From NCBI GenBank assembly GCA_002842205.1, contig PHCI01000007.1, positions 62,001 through 126,000 of the forward strand: a DNA stretch of 64,000 bases, written 5' to 3'. This DNA comes from Betaproteobacteria bacterium HGW-Betaproteobacteria-3 (GTDB lineage Bacteria > Pseudomonadota > Gammaproteobacteria > Burkholderiales > Burkholderiaceae_C). A program made the translations under genes and the position numbers. Positions 7,124-17,628 of this stretch are shown in pieces. Position 1 is the first letter of the stretch. Each line of letters begins with the position of its first letter. The notes beneath the pieces were generated by a model. That model was given only the letters and a program-made list of their open reading frames with translations. It was not told where the DNA came from and did no database searches.

Positions 7124-10100
7124 TCAAGCCCGCGCCAGCACGGGTGCCAGCGCCTTGCCCGTGTGGGTGCCCAGGCGCACCAGTTCTTCGGGCGTGGCCG
7201 CGGCCACCACGCGGCCACCGGCGTCGCCGCCTTCGGGGCCGAGGTCGATCACCCAGTCGGCTTCGGCGATGACGTCGAGGTCGTGCTCGATCACCACCAC
7301 GCTGTGGCCGCCATCGACCAGGCGGTGCAGCACGGCTATGAGCTTTTGCACGTCGGCCATGTGCAGGCCCACCGTGGGTTCGTCCAGCACGTAGAGCGTG
7401 TGCGGTGCCTTCTGGCCGCGGCGGGTGACGTCGTCGCGCACCTTGCTGAGTTCAGTGACGAGCTTGATGCGCTGGGCCTCGCCGCCGCTGAGCGTGGGCG
7501 ACGGCTGGCCCAGCGTGAGGTAGCCCAGGCCCACGTCTTTCAGCAGTTGCAGCGGGTGGCTGATGTTGGGCATGGCGGCGAAGAAATCCACCGCTTCGTC
7601 CACCTCCATCTGCAGCACGTCGCCAATGCTCTTGCCGCGCCAGGTGACGGCCAGCGTCTCGGGGTTGAAGCGCGCGCCGTGGCAGCTTTCGCAGCGGATC
7701 TTCACGTCGGGCAGGAAGCTCATCTCGATGGTGCGCACGCCCTGGCCTTCGCAGGTGGGGCAGCGGCCCTGGCCGGTGTTGAACGAGAAGCGGCCGGCCG
7801 CGTAGCCGCGGGCACGGGCTTCGAGTGTTTCGGCAAACAGCTTGCGGATGGTGTCCCAGAAGCCGATGTAGGTGGCCGGGCACGAGCGCGGGGTTTTGCC
7901 GATGGGGGTCTGGTCGACTTCGAGCACGCGGTCCACCGTTTCATACCCGGCCAGGCCGGTGCAGCCCACCAGCGCGGGGGTATTGCCGGCCGCGGCGGCG
8001 TCGCGCCCGGCCCGCGTGGCGCGCTGGGCCACGGCGGCCTGCACGTTGGCCAGCAGCACGTCGCGCGCCAGGGTGGATTTGCCCGAGCCTGAAACCCCCG
8101 TCACGGCCACCAGCCGGTGCAGCGGCACCGCCACGTCCACCTGGGCCAGGTTGTGCAGGTGCGCGCCCGTGAGTTGCAGGTGCGGCAGGCTGGCGTCCGC
8201 CGCCCGGCGCGCCTGCAGCGGGTGCTTCATGGCGTGCAGCAGGTAGCGGCCGGTCACGGATTCGGGGGCGCGGGTGATGTCGCCCACCCCGCCTTCGGCC
8301 ACCAGCCGCCCGCCGCGCTTGCCGGCGCTGGGGCCGATGTCGATGATGTGGTCGGCGCGGCGGATGGTGTCTTCGTCGTGCTCGACCACCACCAGGGTGT
8401 TGCCCTTGTCGCCGAGCTTGTGCAGCGCGTTGAGCAAAATCTGGTTGTCGCGCGCGTGCAGGCCGATGGTCGGCTCGTCGAGCACATAGCACACGCCCTG
8501 CAGGTTGCTGCCCAGTTGCGCGGCCAGCCGGATGCGCTGCGCCTCTCCGCCCGACAGCGTGGGCGCGCCGCGGTCGAGCGTGAGGTAGCCCAGGCCGACT
8601 TCTTCCAGAAACTCCAGCCGCGAGCGGATTTCGGGCAACAGGTCGCGCGCAATGCCGGCCTCGCGCCCGTGCAGCGCCAGGCCGTCCACCCAGCGCCGCA
8701 CGTCCACCACGCCCAGCCGTGCAATGTCGGTGATGCTGCCGCCGGTGCGGCCACTGGCGCGGTCGGCACCAAACCGCACGGCGCGCGCGGTGGCGTTGAG
8801 GCGTGTGCCCGCACAGGCGGGGCAGGCGGTGTCGGCCACATCGTCCACCTCGGGCTCGGCAAAGGTCTGCTCGCGGCCCTTGTTGTCGTCGCTCTGCACC
8901 GAATCGTCGAACACCTTGCGCTGTTCTTTGGTGAGCTTGACGCCGGTGCCCACGCAGTCGGGGCACCAGCCGTGCTTGCTGTTGTAGCTGAACAGGCGCG
9001 GGTCAAGCTCGGCATAGCTGGTGCTGCACACGGGGCAGGCGCGCTTGGTGGAAAACGCACTGAGCTGGCCGATTCCGGCGGTGGGGGCACCGGCCATCAT
9101 CGCGGCCTTCAGGCCGGTCAGGTGGCTCAGCACGTGCACCACGCCCTTGCCATGCTCCAGCGCCGTGGCCAGGGCCTGGCGCAGCAGCGCCTCGTTTTCG
9201 GGCAGCACATCGAGGCTGGCCACGGGCAGTTCGATGGTGTGTTCCTTGAAGCGGTCGATGCGCGGGAAGCCCGTGGTCGGCAAAAAGTGGCCGTCCACGC
9301 GCAGGTGCGTGTAGCCGCGTGGCCGCGCCCAGTCGGCCAGTTCGGTGTAGACGCCCTTGCGGTTCATCACCAGCGGCGCGAGCAGGCCGATGTGCTGGCC
9401 GCGAAAGGTTTTCATCAGCTGCGCCGCGATGCTGTCGGGCGTTTGCGGTTGCACGGCCGCGCCGTCTTTGGTGCAGTGCTGCACGCCGAGCTTGACGTAC
9501 AGCAGACGCAGAAAGTGCCAGACCTCGGTGGTGGTGCCCACGGTGCTCTTGCGCCCGCCGCGCGAAAGGCGCTGCTCGATTGCCACCGTGGGCGGGATGC
9601 CGTACACCGCGTCCACCTCGGGCCGGCCAGCCGGCTGCACGATGCTGCGCGCATAGGCGTTGAGCGATTCAAGATAGCGGCGCTGGCCTTCGTTGAACAA
9701 AATGTCGAACGCCAGCGTGGACTTGCCCGAGCCGCTGACCCCCGTCACCACGCTGAACTTGCCGCGCGGGATTTTGACCGACAGGCTCTTGAGGTTGTGT
9801 TCCTTGGCATTGACGATGTGGATGCTGTCGTCGTTGAGGGCCTGCCGTGCCCGGCGCGCCTGCAGTGCGGCCTGCAGCGAGGCGCCCTCGGCCACGTGAT
9901 GCCCGCCCAGCCCCAGCGTGCGCTCGTAGTCGCGCAGCGCCTTGCCGGTGTGCGACGTGGCATGGGCCCGCACGTCTTCGGGCGTGCCCTCGGCCACGAC
10001 CCAGCCGCCGGCGTCGCCGCCCTCGGGCCCCAGGTCGATCAGCCAGTCGCTGGCGCGGATCACGTCGAGGTTGTGCTCGATCACCACCAGCGAATGGCCC

Positions 10101-13081
10101 GCGTCAAGCAGCTTGCGCAGCGCGCGCATGAGTTTGGCGATGTCGTCAAAGTGCAGGCCGGTGGTGGGCTCGTCAAACAGGAACAGCGTGCCCTTGCGCA
10201 CCGTGGGCTGGCGGCTGGCGGTGGCCGTCTTGGCGGCCGCGGCCAGGAAACCGGCGAGCTTGAGGCGCTGGGCCTCGCCGCCCGACAGCGTGGGCACGGG
10301 CTGGCCGAGCTTCACGTATTCCAGCCCCACGTCCACAATGGGCTGCAGCGCGCGGATCACGTCGCGGTCACTGGAGGAATTGCGCCCCCACGCTCCGCCG
10401 CTGCGCGAGTCGCTGCCCACCGAAGGGGCTGGTTCGGCTTGGGACGGCCCGGCGCCGAACAGGCCGACCGCCTCGTTGACCGTCAGATCCAGCACATCGG
10501 CCACGTTGAGCACCCGGCCGCCGCGCTCGATCGTGATCTCCAGGATCTCGGGCCGATAGCGCTTGCCGTCGCAGTCGGGGCAGCGCAGGTACACGTCGCT
10601 CAAAAACTGCATCTCGACGTGCTCAAAACCCGAGCCGCCACAGGTGGCGCAGCGGCCGTCGCCGTGGTTGAAGCTGAACTTGGACGCGGTGTAGGCGCGC
10701 TGCCGCGCCATGGGCGTGTTGGCAAACAGCTCGCGGATCGAATCCCACGCCCCCACATAGCTCACCGGGTTGGAGCGGGCGGTCTTGCCGATGGGGCTCT
10801 GGTCGACAAACACCACTTCGCTGAGGTGATCAGCGCCGAGCAGGCGGTCGTGCACACCAGGCGTTTCCGTGGCCTTGCCAAAGTGGCGCATGAGCGCGGG
10901 CGCCAGCACGTCCTGGATCAGCGACGACTTGCCCGAGCCGCTGACGCCGGTAACGCACACCAGCCGCTGCAGCGGGAAGTCGACCGACACGTTTTTCAGG
11001 TTGTGTTCGCGCGCGCCTTCCAGAATCAGCCGGGGCGTGTTGTCGCCAACCATGCGCTTGAAGCCCATGCCGACCTGCTTGCGCCCGCCCAGGTAGGCGC
11101 CAGTCAGGGTGTCGGCGCTGCGCAGGTCGGCCGTGCTGCCGTCGAACACGATCTGCCCGCCGCGTTCGCCGGGGCCGGGGCCCATGTCGATCATGCGGTC
11201 GGCCGCCAGCATGACGGCGGGGTCGTGCTCGACCACCACCAGCGTGTTGCCGGCATCGCGCAGGCGCTGCATGGCTTCGATGATGCGGCCCATGTCGCGC
11301 GGGTGCAGGCCGATGCTGGGTTCGTCCAGCACAAACAGCGTGTTGACCAGCGAGGTGCCCAGCGCCGTGGTGAGGTTGATGCGCTGCACCTCGCCGCCCG
11401 AGAGCGTGCGGCTTTGCCGGTCGAGCGTGAGGTAGCCGATGCCCACGTCGCACAGGTATTTGAGCCGCGTGGTGATCTCCTCGAACAACAGCTTGAGCGC
11501 CTGGGCGTCCGGATCGCCTTGGGACGGCCCGGCGGCGGGCGCCAACACCCCCACGCTGGCCACTTCGTGTGCTGCGCTGCCCCCCGAGGGGGCTGCCCCG
11601 CCTTGGGACGGCCCGGCGGCGGGGGCGGCACGGGTGGCGTTGAGGCGGTCAAAAAAGCGCCGAAGCCGGTCGATGGGCATCAGCATCAGGTCGTGCAGGC
11701 ACAGGCCCGGCAGCGCTTCAAGTTGCGCCTGCGTCCAGCCCGTCCCGGCGGGCAGGAAGCGCTTTTCGGGCGGCAGGACGGCGTCGGCGTCTTGCTTGCT
11801 GCCGATGCGCCACAACAGGCTCTCGGTCTTGAGGCGGGCGCCGTTGCAGGTGTGGCAGGGCGTGTAGCTGCGGTATTTGGACAGCAGCACGCGGATGTGC
11901 ATCTTGTAGGACTTGGTCTCGAGGTATTCAAAGAAACGCTTGACGCCGTACCAGTGCTGGTTCCACTTGCCGTTCCAGTGGGGCGAACCCTCGATCACCC
12001 AGCGCTGATGCTCGGGGGGCAGCTTGTTCCACGGCGTGTCGCGCGGAATGCCGGCGGCTTCGGCGTGGCGCATCAGGTCGTCCTGGCATTCGGCCCAGGC
12101 GGGTGTCTGCAGGGGTTTGATGACGCCTGCGCGCAGCGTGAGCTTGTCGTTGGGGAAGACGAGGCCGTAGTCCACGCCGATCACGCGGCCGAAGCCGCGG
12201 CAGGTCTCGCAGGCGCCCACGGCGGAGTTGAATGAAAACGCCGAGGGGATGGGATCGGCGTAGCGGATGTCGCTGTCGGGGCAATGCAGGCCGGTGGAGA
12301 ACTTCCAGATCTCAAAGTCTTGCGTTCGCGTTGCGCTTGTCGAAACGCCACCTTCGACAGGCTCTGGCGGAACGCGCATGGCATACACGCTCATGCGCCC
12401 GCTGCCGCGCTTGAGCGCGACTTCAATGGCCTCGACGACGCGGGCGCGCTCGGTGTTCGAGATCCGGAAGCGGTCGGCCACCACGTCGAGCACTTTGCGT
12501 GGCCCCGTGGGGGTGGCCACCTCGCGCTCGGCCTGCACCCGCGTGAAACCGCTGGCGGACAGCCACTGCTCAATCTCCGCGGTGGTGGTGCTGGCGGGCA
12601 GCTCCACCGGGAAGGTCACCACCAGCCGGGGGTCGGCCAGCTCTTGCGCCCGTCTGGCCATCTCGGCATAGATGCTGTCGGGCGAATCGTGCCGCACGGG
12701 TTGGGCGGTCTGCCGGTCAAACAACTGGCCGGCCCGCGCCAACAGCAGCTTGAGGTGGTCGTTGAGCTCGGTCATGGTGCCCACCGTGGAGCGCGACGAC
12801 CGGACCGGGTTGGTCTGGTCGATCGCGATCGCGGGCGGCACGCCTTCCAGCTTGTCCACCGCGGGTTTGTCCATGCGGTCCAGAAACTGGCGCGCGTAGG
12901 CCGAAAACGTCTCGACGTAACGGCGCTGGCCTTCGGCGTACAGCGTGTCAAACACCAGGCTTGACTTGCCCGACCCGCTGGGGCCCGTCACCACGGTGAG
13001 TTCGCCGGTGCGGATGTCGAGATCGAGGTTCTTGAGGTTGTGCTGGCGGGCTCCCCGGATGCGGATCAATCCCTGTGTCAT
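7124..13081 (-). CDS. uvrA: Double-length excinuclease ABC subunit A (tandem UvrA fusion)
   Basis: About 1985 residues, twice the usual 940-970 aa: two complete UvrA units in one chain. There are four Walker A motifs (GPSGSGKSS near residue 31, then GVSGSGKSS or GVSGSGKST near 710, 1115 and 1660) and four LSGGE signatures each followed by a (V/F)(L/F)DEP Walker B. Unit 1 ends near residue 1060. Both units keep a UvrB-binding-like insertion. Zinc modules: unit 2 has full CPVC/CPDC and CPTC/CESC sets, whereas unit 1 has lost one cysteine (HCPDS). The start [10 protein letters not shown] at 13081 matches UvrA N-termini. Three repeat-encoded peptides are inserted in unit 1 (12321-12373, 11512-11622, 10383-10455), two of them just ahead of LSGGE motifs. 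Tandem UvrAs are known in other bacteria; the role here is probably damage recognition or an accessory DNA-repair/drug-tolerance function beside a standard UvrA elsewhere. Confidence 0.93.
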   Translation of the reverse strand: MTQGLIRIRGARQHNLKNLDLDIRTGELTVVTGPSGSGKSSLVFDTLYAEGQRRYVETFSAYARQFLDRMDKPAVDKLEGVPPAIAIDQTNPVRSSRSTVGTMTELNDHLKLLLARAGQLFDRQTAQPVRHDSPDSIYAEMARRAQELADPRLVVTFPVELPASTTTAEIEQWLSASGFTRVQAEREVATPTGPRKVLDVVADRFRISNTERARVVEAIEVALKRGSGRMSVYAMRVPPEPVEGGVSTSATRTQDFEIWKFSTGLHCPDSDIRYADPIPSAFSFNSAVGACETCRGFGRVIGVDYGLVFPNDKLTLRAGVIKPLQTPAWAECQDDLMRHAEAAGIPRDTPWNKLPPEHQRWVIEGSPHWNGKWNQHWYGVKRFFEYLETKSYKMHIRVLLSKYRSYTPCHTCNGARLKTESLLWRIGSKQDADAVLPPEKRFLPAGTGWTQAQLEALPGLCLHDLMLMPIDRLRRFFDRLNATRAAPAAGPSQGGAAPSGGSAAHEVASVGVLAPAAGPSQGDPDAQALKLLFEEITTRLKYLCDVGIGYLTLDRQSRTLSGGEVQRINLTTALGTSLVNTLFVLDEPSIGLHPRDMGRIIEAMQRLRDAGNTLVVVEHDPAVMLAADRMIDMGPGPGERGGQIVFDGSTADLRSADTLTGAYLGGRKQVGMGFKRMVGDNTPRLILEGAREHNLKNVSVDFPLQRLVCVTGVSGSGKSSLIQDVLAPALMRHFGKATETPGVHDRLLGADHLSEVVFVDQSPIGKTARSNPVSYVGAWDSIRELFANTPMARQRAYTASKFSFNHGDGRCATCGGSGFEHVEMQFLSDVYLRCPDCDGKRYRPEILEITIERGGRVLNVADVLDLTVNEAVGLFGAGPSQAEPAPSVGSDSRSGGAWGRNSSSDRDVIRALQPIVDVGLEYVKLGQPVPTLSGGEAQRLKLAGFLAAAAKTATASRQPTVRKGTLFLFDEPTTGLHFDDIAKLMRALRKLLDAGHSLVVIEHNLDVIRASDWLIDLGPEGGDAGGWVVAEGTPEDVRAHATSHTGKALRDYERTLGLGGHHVAEGASLQAALQARRARQALNDDSIHIVNAKEHNLKSLSVKIPRGKFSVVTGVSGSGKSTLAFDILFNEGQRRYLESLNAYARSIVQPAGRPEVDAVYGIPPTVAIEQRLSRGGRKSTVGTTTEVWHFLRLLYVKLGVQHCTKDGAAVQPQTPDSIAAQLMKTFRGQHIGLLAPLVMNRKGVYTELADWARPRGYTHLRVDGHFLPTTGFPRIDRFKEHTIELPVASLDVLPENEALLRQALATALEHGKGVVHVLSHLTGLKAAMMAGAPTAGIGQLSAFSTKRACPVCSTSYAELDPRLFSYNSKHGWCPDCVGTGVKLTKEQRKVFDDSVQSDDNKGREQTFAEPEVDDVADTACPACAGTRLNATARAVRFGADRASGRTGGSITDIARLGVVDVRRWVDGLALHGREAGIARDLLPEIRSRLEFLEEVGLGYLTLDRGAPTLSGGEAQRIRLAAQLGSNLQGVCYVLDEPTIGLHARDNQILLNALHKLGDKGNTLVVVEHDEDTIRRADHIIDIGPSAGKRGGRLVAEGGVGDITRAPESVTGRYLLHAMKHPLQARRAADASLPHLQLTGAHLHNLAQVDVAVPLHRLVAVTGVSGSGKSTLARDVLLANVQAAVAQRATRAGRDAAAAGNTPALVGCTGLAGYETVDRVLEVDQTPIGKTPRSCPATYIGFWDTIRKLFAETLEARARGYAAGRFSFNTGQGRCPTCEGQGVRTIEMSFLPDVKIRCESCHGARFNPETLAVTWRGKSIGDVLQMEVDEAVDFFAAMPNISHPLQLLKDVGLGYLTLGQPSPTLSGGEAQRIKLVTELSKVRDDVTRRGQKAPHTLYVLDEPTVGLHMADVQKLIAVLHRLVDGGHSVVVIEHDLDVIAEADWVIDLGPEGGDAGGRVVAAATPEELVRLGTHTGKALAPVLARA
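10383..10455 (-). repeat. R2 repeat inside uvrA (GAGPSQ-type peptide), copy A
   Basis: A palindrome-rich GC repeat read in frame as [20 protein letters not shown]. It sits just before the second LSGGE motif, where ordinary UvrA has a short linker between VNEAVGLF and the VDVGL helix. The same frame and orientation are used in copies B and C. Confidence 0.85.
11512..11622 (-). repeat. R2 repeat inside uvrA, copy B (one full plus one partial unit)
   Basis: Encodes [15 protein letters not shown] followed by a second AAGPSQGD unit. The DNA shows the dyad CCCCCCGAGGGGG flanked by GCCTTGGGACGGCCCGGCGG, the latter present twice (about 11515-11537 and 11600-11622). It lies in the linker ahead of the first LSGGE motif, the position equivalent to copy A in the other nucleotide-binding domain. 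Confidence 0.85.
12321..12373 (-). repeat. R3 palindromic repeat inside uvrA
   Basis: An imperfect inverted repeat built on CTTGTCGAA and TTCGACAGGCTC, read in frame as [17 protein letters not shown]. The motif belongs to a very widespread bacterial palindrome (TTCGACAGGCTCAG... type). It lies between the UvrB-binding region and the degenerate zinc module of unit 1. Confidence 0.75.
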
Positions 13082-13153
13082 GCGTCGTGTCTTTCTGGTT
13101 TTGGACGGGCGGCTGAAGATTCTAGGCATTGGCGGGGTCCGGCGTCTGCAACA

Positions 13154-15073
13154 ATGTCCCAAGCCCCTGTTTTTTCCTCATCTCCGAAGACCATGTCCTC
13201 TACCGCTCCCGCCCCATCTGCTGTGGTCCCGTTTCTCGCGCAACACCGGGTGTTTGGCCTGTTGACGGCCGCAGAACGCGCCACGCTGGCATCCCAATGC
13301 ACCGCCACCCCCCTGGAGGCTGGCGCCGTGGCGGTGGCGCCGGGGCAATGGAACCAGCGTCTGGTCCTGATTGTCCAGGGCAGCCTGGACCTGGGGGACC
13401 CCGATCTCAACTGGCGCACCCGGCTGCAGGCGGGCGAATGGTGCGGCGCGGGCCTCTCGCCCGCGCACCTGCTGGACGACTGGCAAGCCGTGGCCGCCAC
13501 GCCAGCCCAGATCATTTTTGTACCGGCCAGCGTCCTGGTGGGGCTTTGCGAGGCCCATCCCGAGCTGGCGGTTTTCTTCCCGTCGCTGCCGCTCACGGGT
13601 GCTGACGCGTCGGCCGGCGTCCCGCCCGCGGGCGAACAAAGCGACACCGTCAGCCTGCTCAGCACGTCCATCCGCACCTTGATCAAGCGCGAACCCATCA
13701 CAGTCTCGCCATCGACCTCCATCCGGGCCGCCGCCACCCTGATGTGCGAACGGCGCGTTTCGTCGGTGTTGCTGGTCGAGCAGGGCCACCTGTTCGGGCT
13801 GGTCACCGACCGCGACCTGCGCAACCGCGTGGTCGCGCAAGGGCTGGACATTGACCGCCCCGTGGCCGACATCGCCACCCTGGCCCCCATGACGGTAAAC
13901 GCCAACAGCCCGGCCTTTGAGGCCTTGCTGCTGATGGCCCGCCACAACATCCATCACATGCCGGTGATGGAAGGGCCCCGCATCGTCGGCATGATCACCG
14001 CCACCGACCTGACCGAGCAGCACAGCACCTCGGCGGTGTATCTGGCAGGCGACATCTACAAGCAGACCACGGTCGAGGGGCTGGCGCGCATCAGCGGGCG
14101 GGTCAAGCACCTGCAACGAAGTCTGGCCGCGGCAGACGCCAGCGCCTACAGCACGGGCCACATCATCACCGCCATCACCGATGCCCTGACCACCCGCCTG
14201 ATCCATCTGGCCGAGGCGACATTGGGGCCGGCCCCCATTGACTACGTCTGGGTGGCGGCAGGCTCGCAGGCCCGCAGCGAGCAAACGGCCAAGTCCGACC
14301 AGGACAACTGCCTGATCCTGGACGACACTTACGACGAATCACGGCACGGCGACTATTTTCGCGCGTTTTCGCGCTTTGTCTGTGACGGCCTGGCCGCCTG
14401 CGGCTACATCCACTGCCCTGGCGAAATGATGGCCATGACCGACAAGTGGCGCCAGCCGCGGCAACGCTGGGTGCGGTATTTTGACCAATGGGTCAACACG
14501 CCGGAACCCATGGCCCTGATGCTGACCTGCGTCTTCTTCGATTTGCGGGCCATCCACGGCAAGAGCGAACTGCTGGACACACTGCGCCACGACGTGCTGC
14601 AGCGCACCCGCGGCAACAGCCTGTTTCTGGCGCACATGGTGGGCAATGCCCTCAAGCACCGCCCGCCGCTGGGCCTGTTTGGCAACATCACCGTGATCCG
14701 CAGCGGCGAGAACGCGCGCACCATCGACCTCAAACACAGCGGCATCGTGCCCATTGTCGATCTGGCCCGGGTGTACGCCCTGGCCGGTGCCGTGGCGGCC
14801 GTCAACACGCATGACCGTCTGGAGCAGGCCGGGCACAGCGGCGAGGTCAGCGACCAGGGCGCACGGGATCTGCGCGACGCCCAGGAGTTTCTGGGCAAAC
14901 TGCGGATCGCCCACCAGGCACGCCAGATCGCCAGGGGGCAGGCGCCCGACAACTTCCTGGCGCTCGAAGAATTGTCCAACCTGGAGCGCAGCCACCTCAA
15001 GAGCGCGTTCGCCGTGGTGCAGGGGCTGCAGAACGTGCTGGCGCAACGCTACGGGGGCGGTCGGCTCGGCTGA
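13154..15073 (+). CDS. cNMP-like/CBS/DUF294 nucleotidyltransferase-like signalling protein
   Basis: About 639 residues. Residues about 35-150 form a cyclic-nucleotide-binding-like beta-roll, followed by two CBS motifs ([20 protein letters not shown] and [16 protein letters not shown]) near 180-310. A DUF294 nucleotidyltransferase-like domain follows, with the conserved [14 protein letters not shown] signature, and then the DUF294 C-terminal helical domain. The family is thought to bind nucleotides through the CBS pair, and the catalytic activity is unproven. The start could be 13154 or the ATG at 13193; neither has a strong ribosome site. It faces the exonuclease-pseudokinase gene with only 9 bp between stop codons, and homologues are often found beside ActP-type symporters, so a role in the same sensing module is likely. 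Confidence 0.85.
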   Translation: MSQAPVFSSSPKTMSSTAPAPSAVVPFLAQHRVFGLLTAAERATLASQCTATPLEAGAVAVAPGQWNQRLVLIVQGSLDLGDPDLNWRTRLQAGEWCGAGLSPAHLLDDWQAVAATPAQIIFVPASVLVGLCEAHPELAVFFPSLPLTGADASAGVPPAGEQSDTVSLLSTSIRTLIKREPITVSPSTSIRAAATLMCERRVSSVLLVEQGHLFGLVTDRDLRNRVVAQGLDIDRPVADIATLAPMTVNANSPAFEALLLMARHNIHHMPVMEGPRIVGMITATDLTEQHSTSAVYLAGDIYKQTTVEGLARISGRVKHLQRSLAAADASAYSTGHIITAITDALTTRLIHLAEATLGPAPIDYVWVAAGSQARSEQTAKSDQDNCLILDDTYDESRHGDYFRAFSRFVCDGLAACGYIHCPGEMMAMTDKWRQPRQRWVRYFDQWVNTPEPMALMLTCVFFDLRAIHGKSELLDTLRHDVLQRTRGNSLFLAHMVGNALKHRPPLGLFGNITVIRSGENARTIDLKHSGIVPIVDLARVYALAGAVAAVNTHDRLEQAGHSGEVSDQGARDLRDAQEFLGKLRIAHQARQIARGQAPDNFLALEELSNLERSHLKSAFAVVQGLQNVLAQRYGGGRLG

Positions 15074-15082
15074 GTCGGCCGG

Positions 15083-17257
15083 TCAGTACTTGAGGCGCGC
15101 GTAATAGGTTTTTTGCGACGCCTCGCGGGCCTGCCGCAAGGTGCGGATGCCCATGTCATGCAGCAGCGGCAACAGGCGCAGCATCACCTCGGCGGTGACG
15201 ATGGCGTCGCCCAGCGCCGTATGGCGGCCCAGCACCGTGATGTTGAAGCGCTCGGCAATGGCCTCCAGCCGGTGCGACTCCTGGTTGGGGTGGACCACCG
15301 CGGACAGCAGCAGCGTGTCCAGCACCGGCTGACGGAACACCAGCCCGGTGGCGGCCTCCTGGAGTTGCAGGAATTTCATGTCGAACGCCGCGTTGTGCGC
15401 CACCAGCACGGTGTCTTGCGCAAACACATGAAAGGCGGGCAGTACCTGGCCAATCCGGGGCTTGCCCGTGACCATGTCCTGCGTGATGCCATGGATGGGG
15501 ATCGACGCCGCAGGAATGACGCGCCCCGGGTCCACCAGCTGCTCGAAACATTCCTGTCGCAGCAGCTTGCCGTTGACGATGCGCGCGGCGCCGATCTGGA
15601 TGATTTCGTCGCCCTGCGAGGGGTTGAGCCCGGTGGTCTCGGTGTCGAACACCGTGAATGAGAGCGACGACAACGGCTGGTCGTCGAGCGCGGTGGTCTG
15701 CTCCGTGACCTGGAACAGGTCGAAATCAAAGTACTCGGGCCGACTGTCGTTCTGCATGATCTGCGTGGCCTCCAGCTGCTCCTGTTCGCTGGCCAGCGGC
15801 AGCAGGAACCGGAAGAACGCCTGGTGGCGCACGCGCTCGCGCTCAAACCACATTTCGCCGCCATGGCGTTCGACCACGTGGCGCACCGTCAAGGGGGTGA
15901 CCTCGTCGCCGATGCGCATGGGGTCCATCTCCCAGCTCATGACGGTTTCGGTGCTCATCGCCTGCCCGGACCAGACCAGGTCCAGTTGCGCCCGTGGCCC
16001 CGCCGCCTGCAGGCGAAGTTGCACGAACCTGACGTCGAATTCATCGACCAGGCGACACGACAGGCTGGTCAACGCCTGGATCAGTGTGAAGCTGTCCACC
16101 TTGAGCCACAGCGTGGCGTCCACGCTGTCCACCGTGACCGATCGCCGCGATTCGGCCTCGATGCGACGTTGTGCGGCCATGACCAGATCGGCGCCCAGCA
16201 TTTCCTCCAGCGGCCAGCGGGTCTTGAGCCCCTGGGTGGATTGCTGCACCAGGCCGGTGATGCGCTGGCTCATCGAGGTGACCTCGTCACGCACCACCCC
16301 TAGAAAGCGCTCGCGCATGGCGGGCTCGATGTCGTCAAAACCCAGCATGTCGAGCGCCGCCTGCATGTTGGCCAGCGAGGACCGGCTGCCTTCGGTGAGC
16401 GTGTGCAGCCAATGGTCGCGCTGGGACTCTTCCTGGAAACTGCGCGTGACGTTGTCCAGCATCAGCACAAAACCACTGAGGATGCCCTCCTTGCCCGCAG
16501 ACGGCGCGGATTCGTCGGCCCGCACCGGCGCCATCTGCACGCGCAGCAATTGCCCGGACGGCGTGGTGGTGACAAACTGTGCCGACGGGCTGCCCGCGCC
16601 CCGCGCCATGCGTTGATGGATGTTCTCCAGGGCGTGGGCCACCAGTTGCCGGTCGAACACCGCGTAAATGGACCGCCCGATGCCGATCATCTCGGCCCCG
16701 TCGGCCAGCGTCGGCGCCTGGGACAGCGCGCGAAACTGCAGCCGGGCACGGCTGTTGTAGAGCAGGATGCGCCCGTCCAGATTGCACACCACCACGCTCT
16801 GCGTGAGTTCGGCCATCAGCGCGGCCAGGCGGTTGCGCTCCTGCTGCAGGCTACGGCCCGCTTCTTCCACACGCAGGGCGATGTCGCGCCGCAGGTCGTC
16901 ACGCTGGCCCGCCAGCGCGTTGATGGTTTGCGCCAGCACCTGCAGCTCGCGCGGCCCGACCAGCGGGATGGGTTGGGCGTTTTCGGTGGTCAACAGCACC
17001 CGGGTCTGCTCTGCGACCCGTGCGGGCGCCGAGAGGTACCGGTTCGCCAGGAGCCGCATGCCCCCGGCCATCAGTGCCAGCCCCACGGCCCATGCTACCC
17101 CCAGCAGCGCCGCGCGGGGGCCCAGAACTTCCGTCAGCGCATCGCGCTGGGCCGGCTCCAGCGTGGAGCCCACCAGCAACACCGTCAACACGATCCATGT
17201 TGCGGTGGCCAGACCGGCCGCGCCAATGGCCAGCAGCAGCCGGCGGTCCAGCCTCAT
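15083..17257 (-). CDS. Membrane pseudo-histidine kinase fused to a DnaQ-type 3'-5' exonuclease
   Basis: 724 residues. Two membrane helices (about 7-30 and 49-70) precede a HAMP-like linker, a PAS domain (about 140-270) and a region shaped like HisKA/HATPase (about 275-490). The H-box position reads LHTLTEGSRSSLANM with no phosphoacceptor in the expected place, and the ATP N-box is lost, so it should be a pseudokinase. Residues about 530-724 are a complete DEDDh exonuclease: FDTETTGL (538-540), HNAAFD (621-626) and HTALGD (679-684). It starts with ATG overlapping the stop of the CheY-like gene by 4 nt, so it is translated with the two-component genes. The nucleic acid substrate is unknown. An exonuclease tethered to the membrane and tied to a transport sensor is unusual. 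Confidence 0.88.
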   Translation of the reverse strand: MRLDRRLLLAIGAAGLATATWIVLTVLLVGSTLEPAQRDALTEVLGPRAALLGVAWAVGLALMAGGMRLLANRYLSAPARVAEQTRVLLTTENAQPIPLVGPRELQVLAQTINALAGQRDDLRRDIALRVEEAGRSLQQERNRLAALMAELTQSVVVCNLDGRILLYNSRARLQFRALSQAPTLADGAEMIGIGRSIYAVFDRQLVAHALENIHQRMARGAGSPSAQFVTTTPSGQLLRVQMAPVRADESAPSAGKEGILSGFVLMLDNVTRSFQEESQRDHWLHTLTEGSRSSLANMQAALDMLGFDDIEPAMRERFLGVVRDEVTSMSQRITGLVQQSTQGLKTRWPLEEMLGADLVMAAQRRIEAESRRSVTVDSVDATLWLKVDSFTLIQALTSLSCRLVDEFDVRFVQLRLQAAGPRAQLDLVWSGQAMSTETVMSWEMDPMRIGDEVTPLTVRHVVERHGGEMWFERERVRHQAFFRFLLPLASEQEQLEATQIMQNDSRPEYFDFDLFQVTEQTTALDDQPLSSLSFTVFDTETTGLNPSQGDEIIQIGAARIVNGKLLRQECFEQLVDPGRVIPAASIPIHGITQDMVTGKPRIGQVLPAFHVFAQDTVLVAHNAAFDMKFLQLQEAATGLVFRQPVLDTLLLSAVVHPNQESHRLEAIAERFNITVLGRHTALGDAIVTAEVMLRLLPLLHDMGIRTLRQAREASQKTYYARLKY

Positions 17258-17628
17258 GGTTTCGGCCCCAGCATCTCGGCGACCTTTTGCACCAGCTCGC
17301 GCGTGGAAAACGGTTTGGTCATGTAGGCGTCCGCGCCCAGCGCCAGCCCCTTGGCAATGTCGGTATCACGCCCCTTGGCGGTGAGCATGAGGATTTTTGT
17401 GTTGCGCAGCGTCTCGCTGGCGCGCACCGCCTGGCAGACCTCGAAGCCGGACTTGTGCGGCATCATGACGTCCAGCAACACGAGGTCGGGCTTTTCACGT
17501 GCCAGCATGTCCAGCGCCTCCTGGCCATCGCGTGCCACCACCACGGTGTAGCCCTCGCGTTTCATCAGGTACTCCAGCGAAATGACGATGTTGGGCTCGT
17601 CATCGGCCACCAGGATTTTGTGCGTCAT
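17254..17628 (-). CDS. CheY-like single-domain response regulator
   Basis: 124 residues, receiver domain only. The acidic pair is in LVADDEPN, the phosphoacceptor aspartate in LVLLDVMMP, the conserved Thr in LMLTAKG and the Lys in MTKPF. There is no output domain, so it acts by protein contact or phosphotransfer. Its start overlaps the stop of the symporter-kinase gene by 4 nt (ATGA) and its stop overlaps the exonuclease gene by 4 nt. It is therefore the middle cistron of a tightly coupled operon, and the likely partner of the kinase upstream and of the pseudokinase-exonuclease downstream. Confidence 0.92.
   Translation of the reverse strand: MTHKILVADDEPNIVISLEYLMKREGYTVVVARDGQEALDMLAREKPDLVLLDVMMPHKSGFEVCQAVRASETLRNTKILMLTAKGRDTDIAKGLALGADAYMTKPFSTRELVQKVAEMLGPKP

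Noticed and set aside
8117-12235. A 1372-codon open frame on the plus strand opposite uvrA
   Set aside because: It is antisense to a gene with clear UvrA motifs; very high GC leaves the opposite strand stop-free. The translation is rich in Ala/Gly/His/Arg with no domain.
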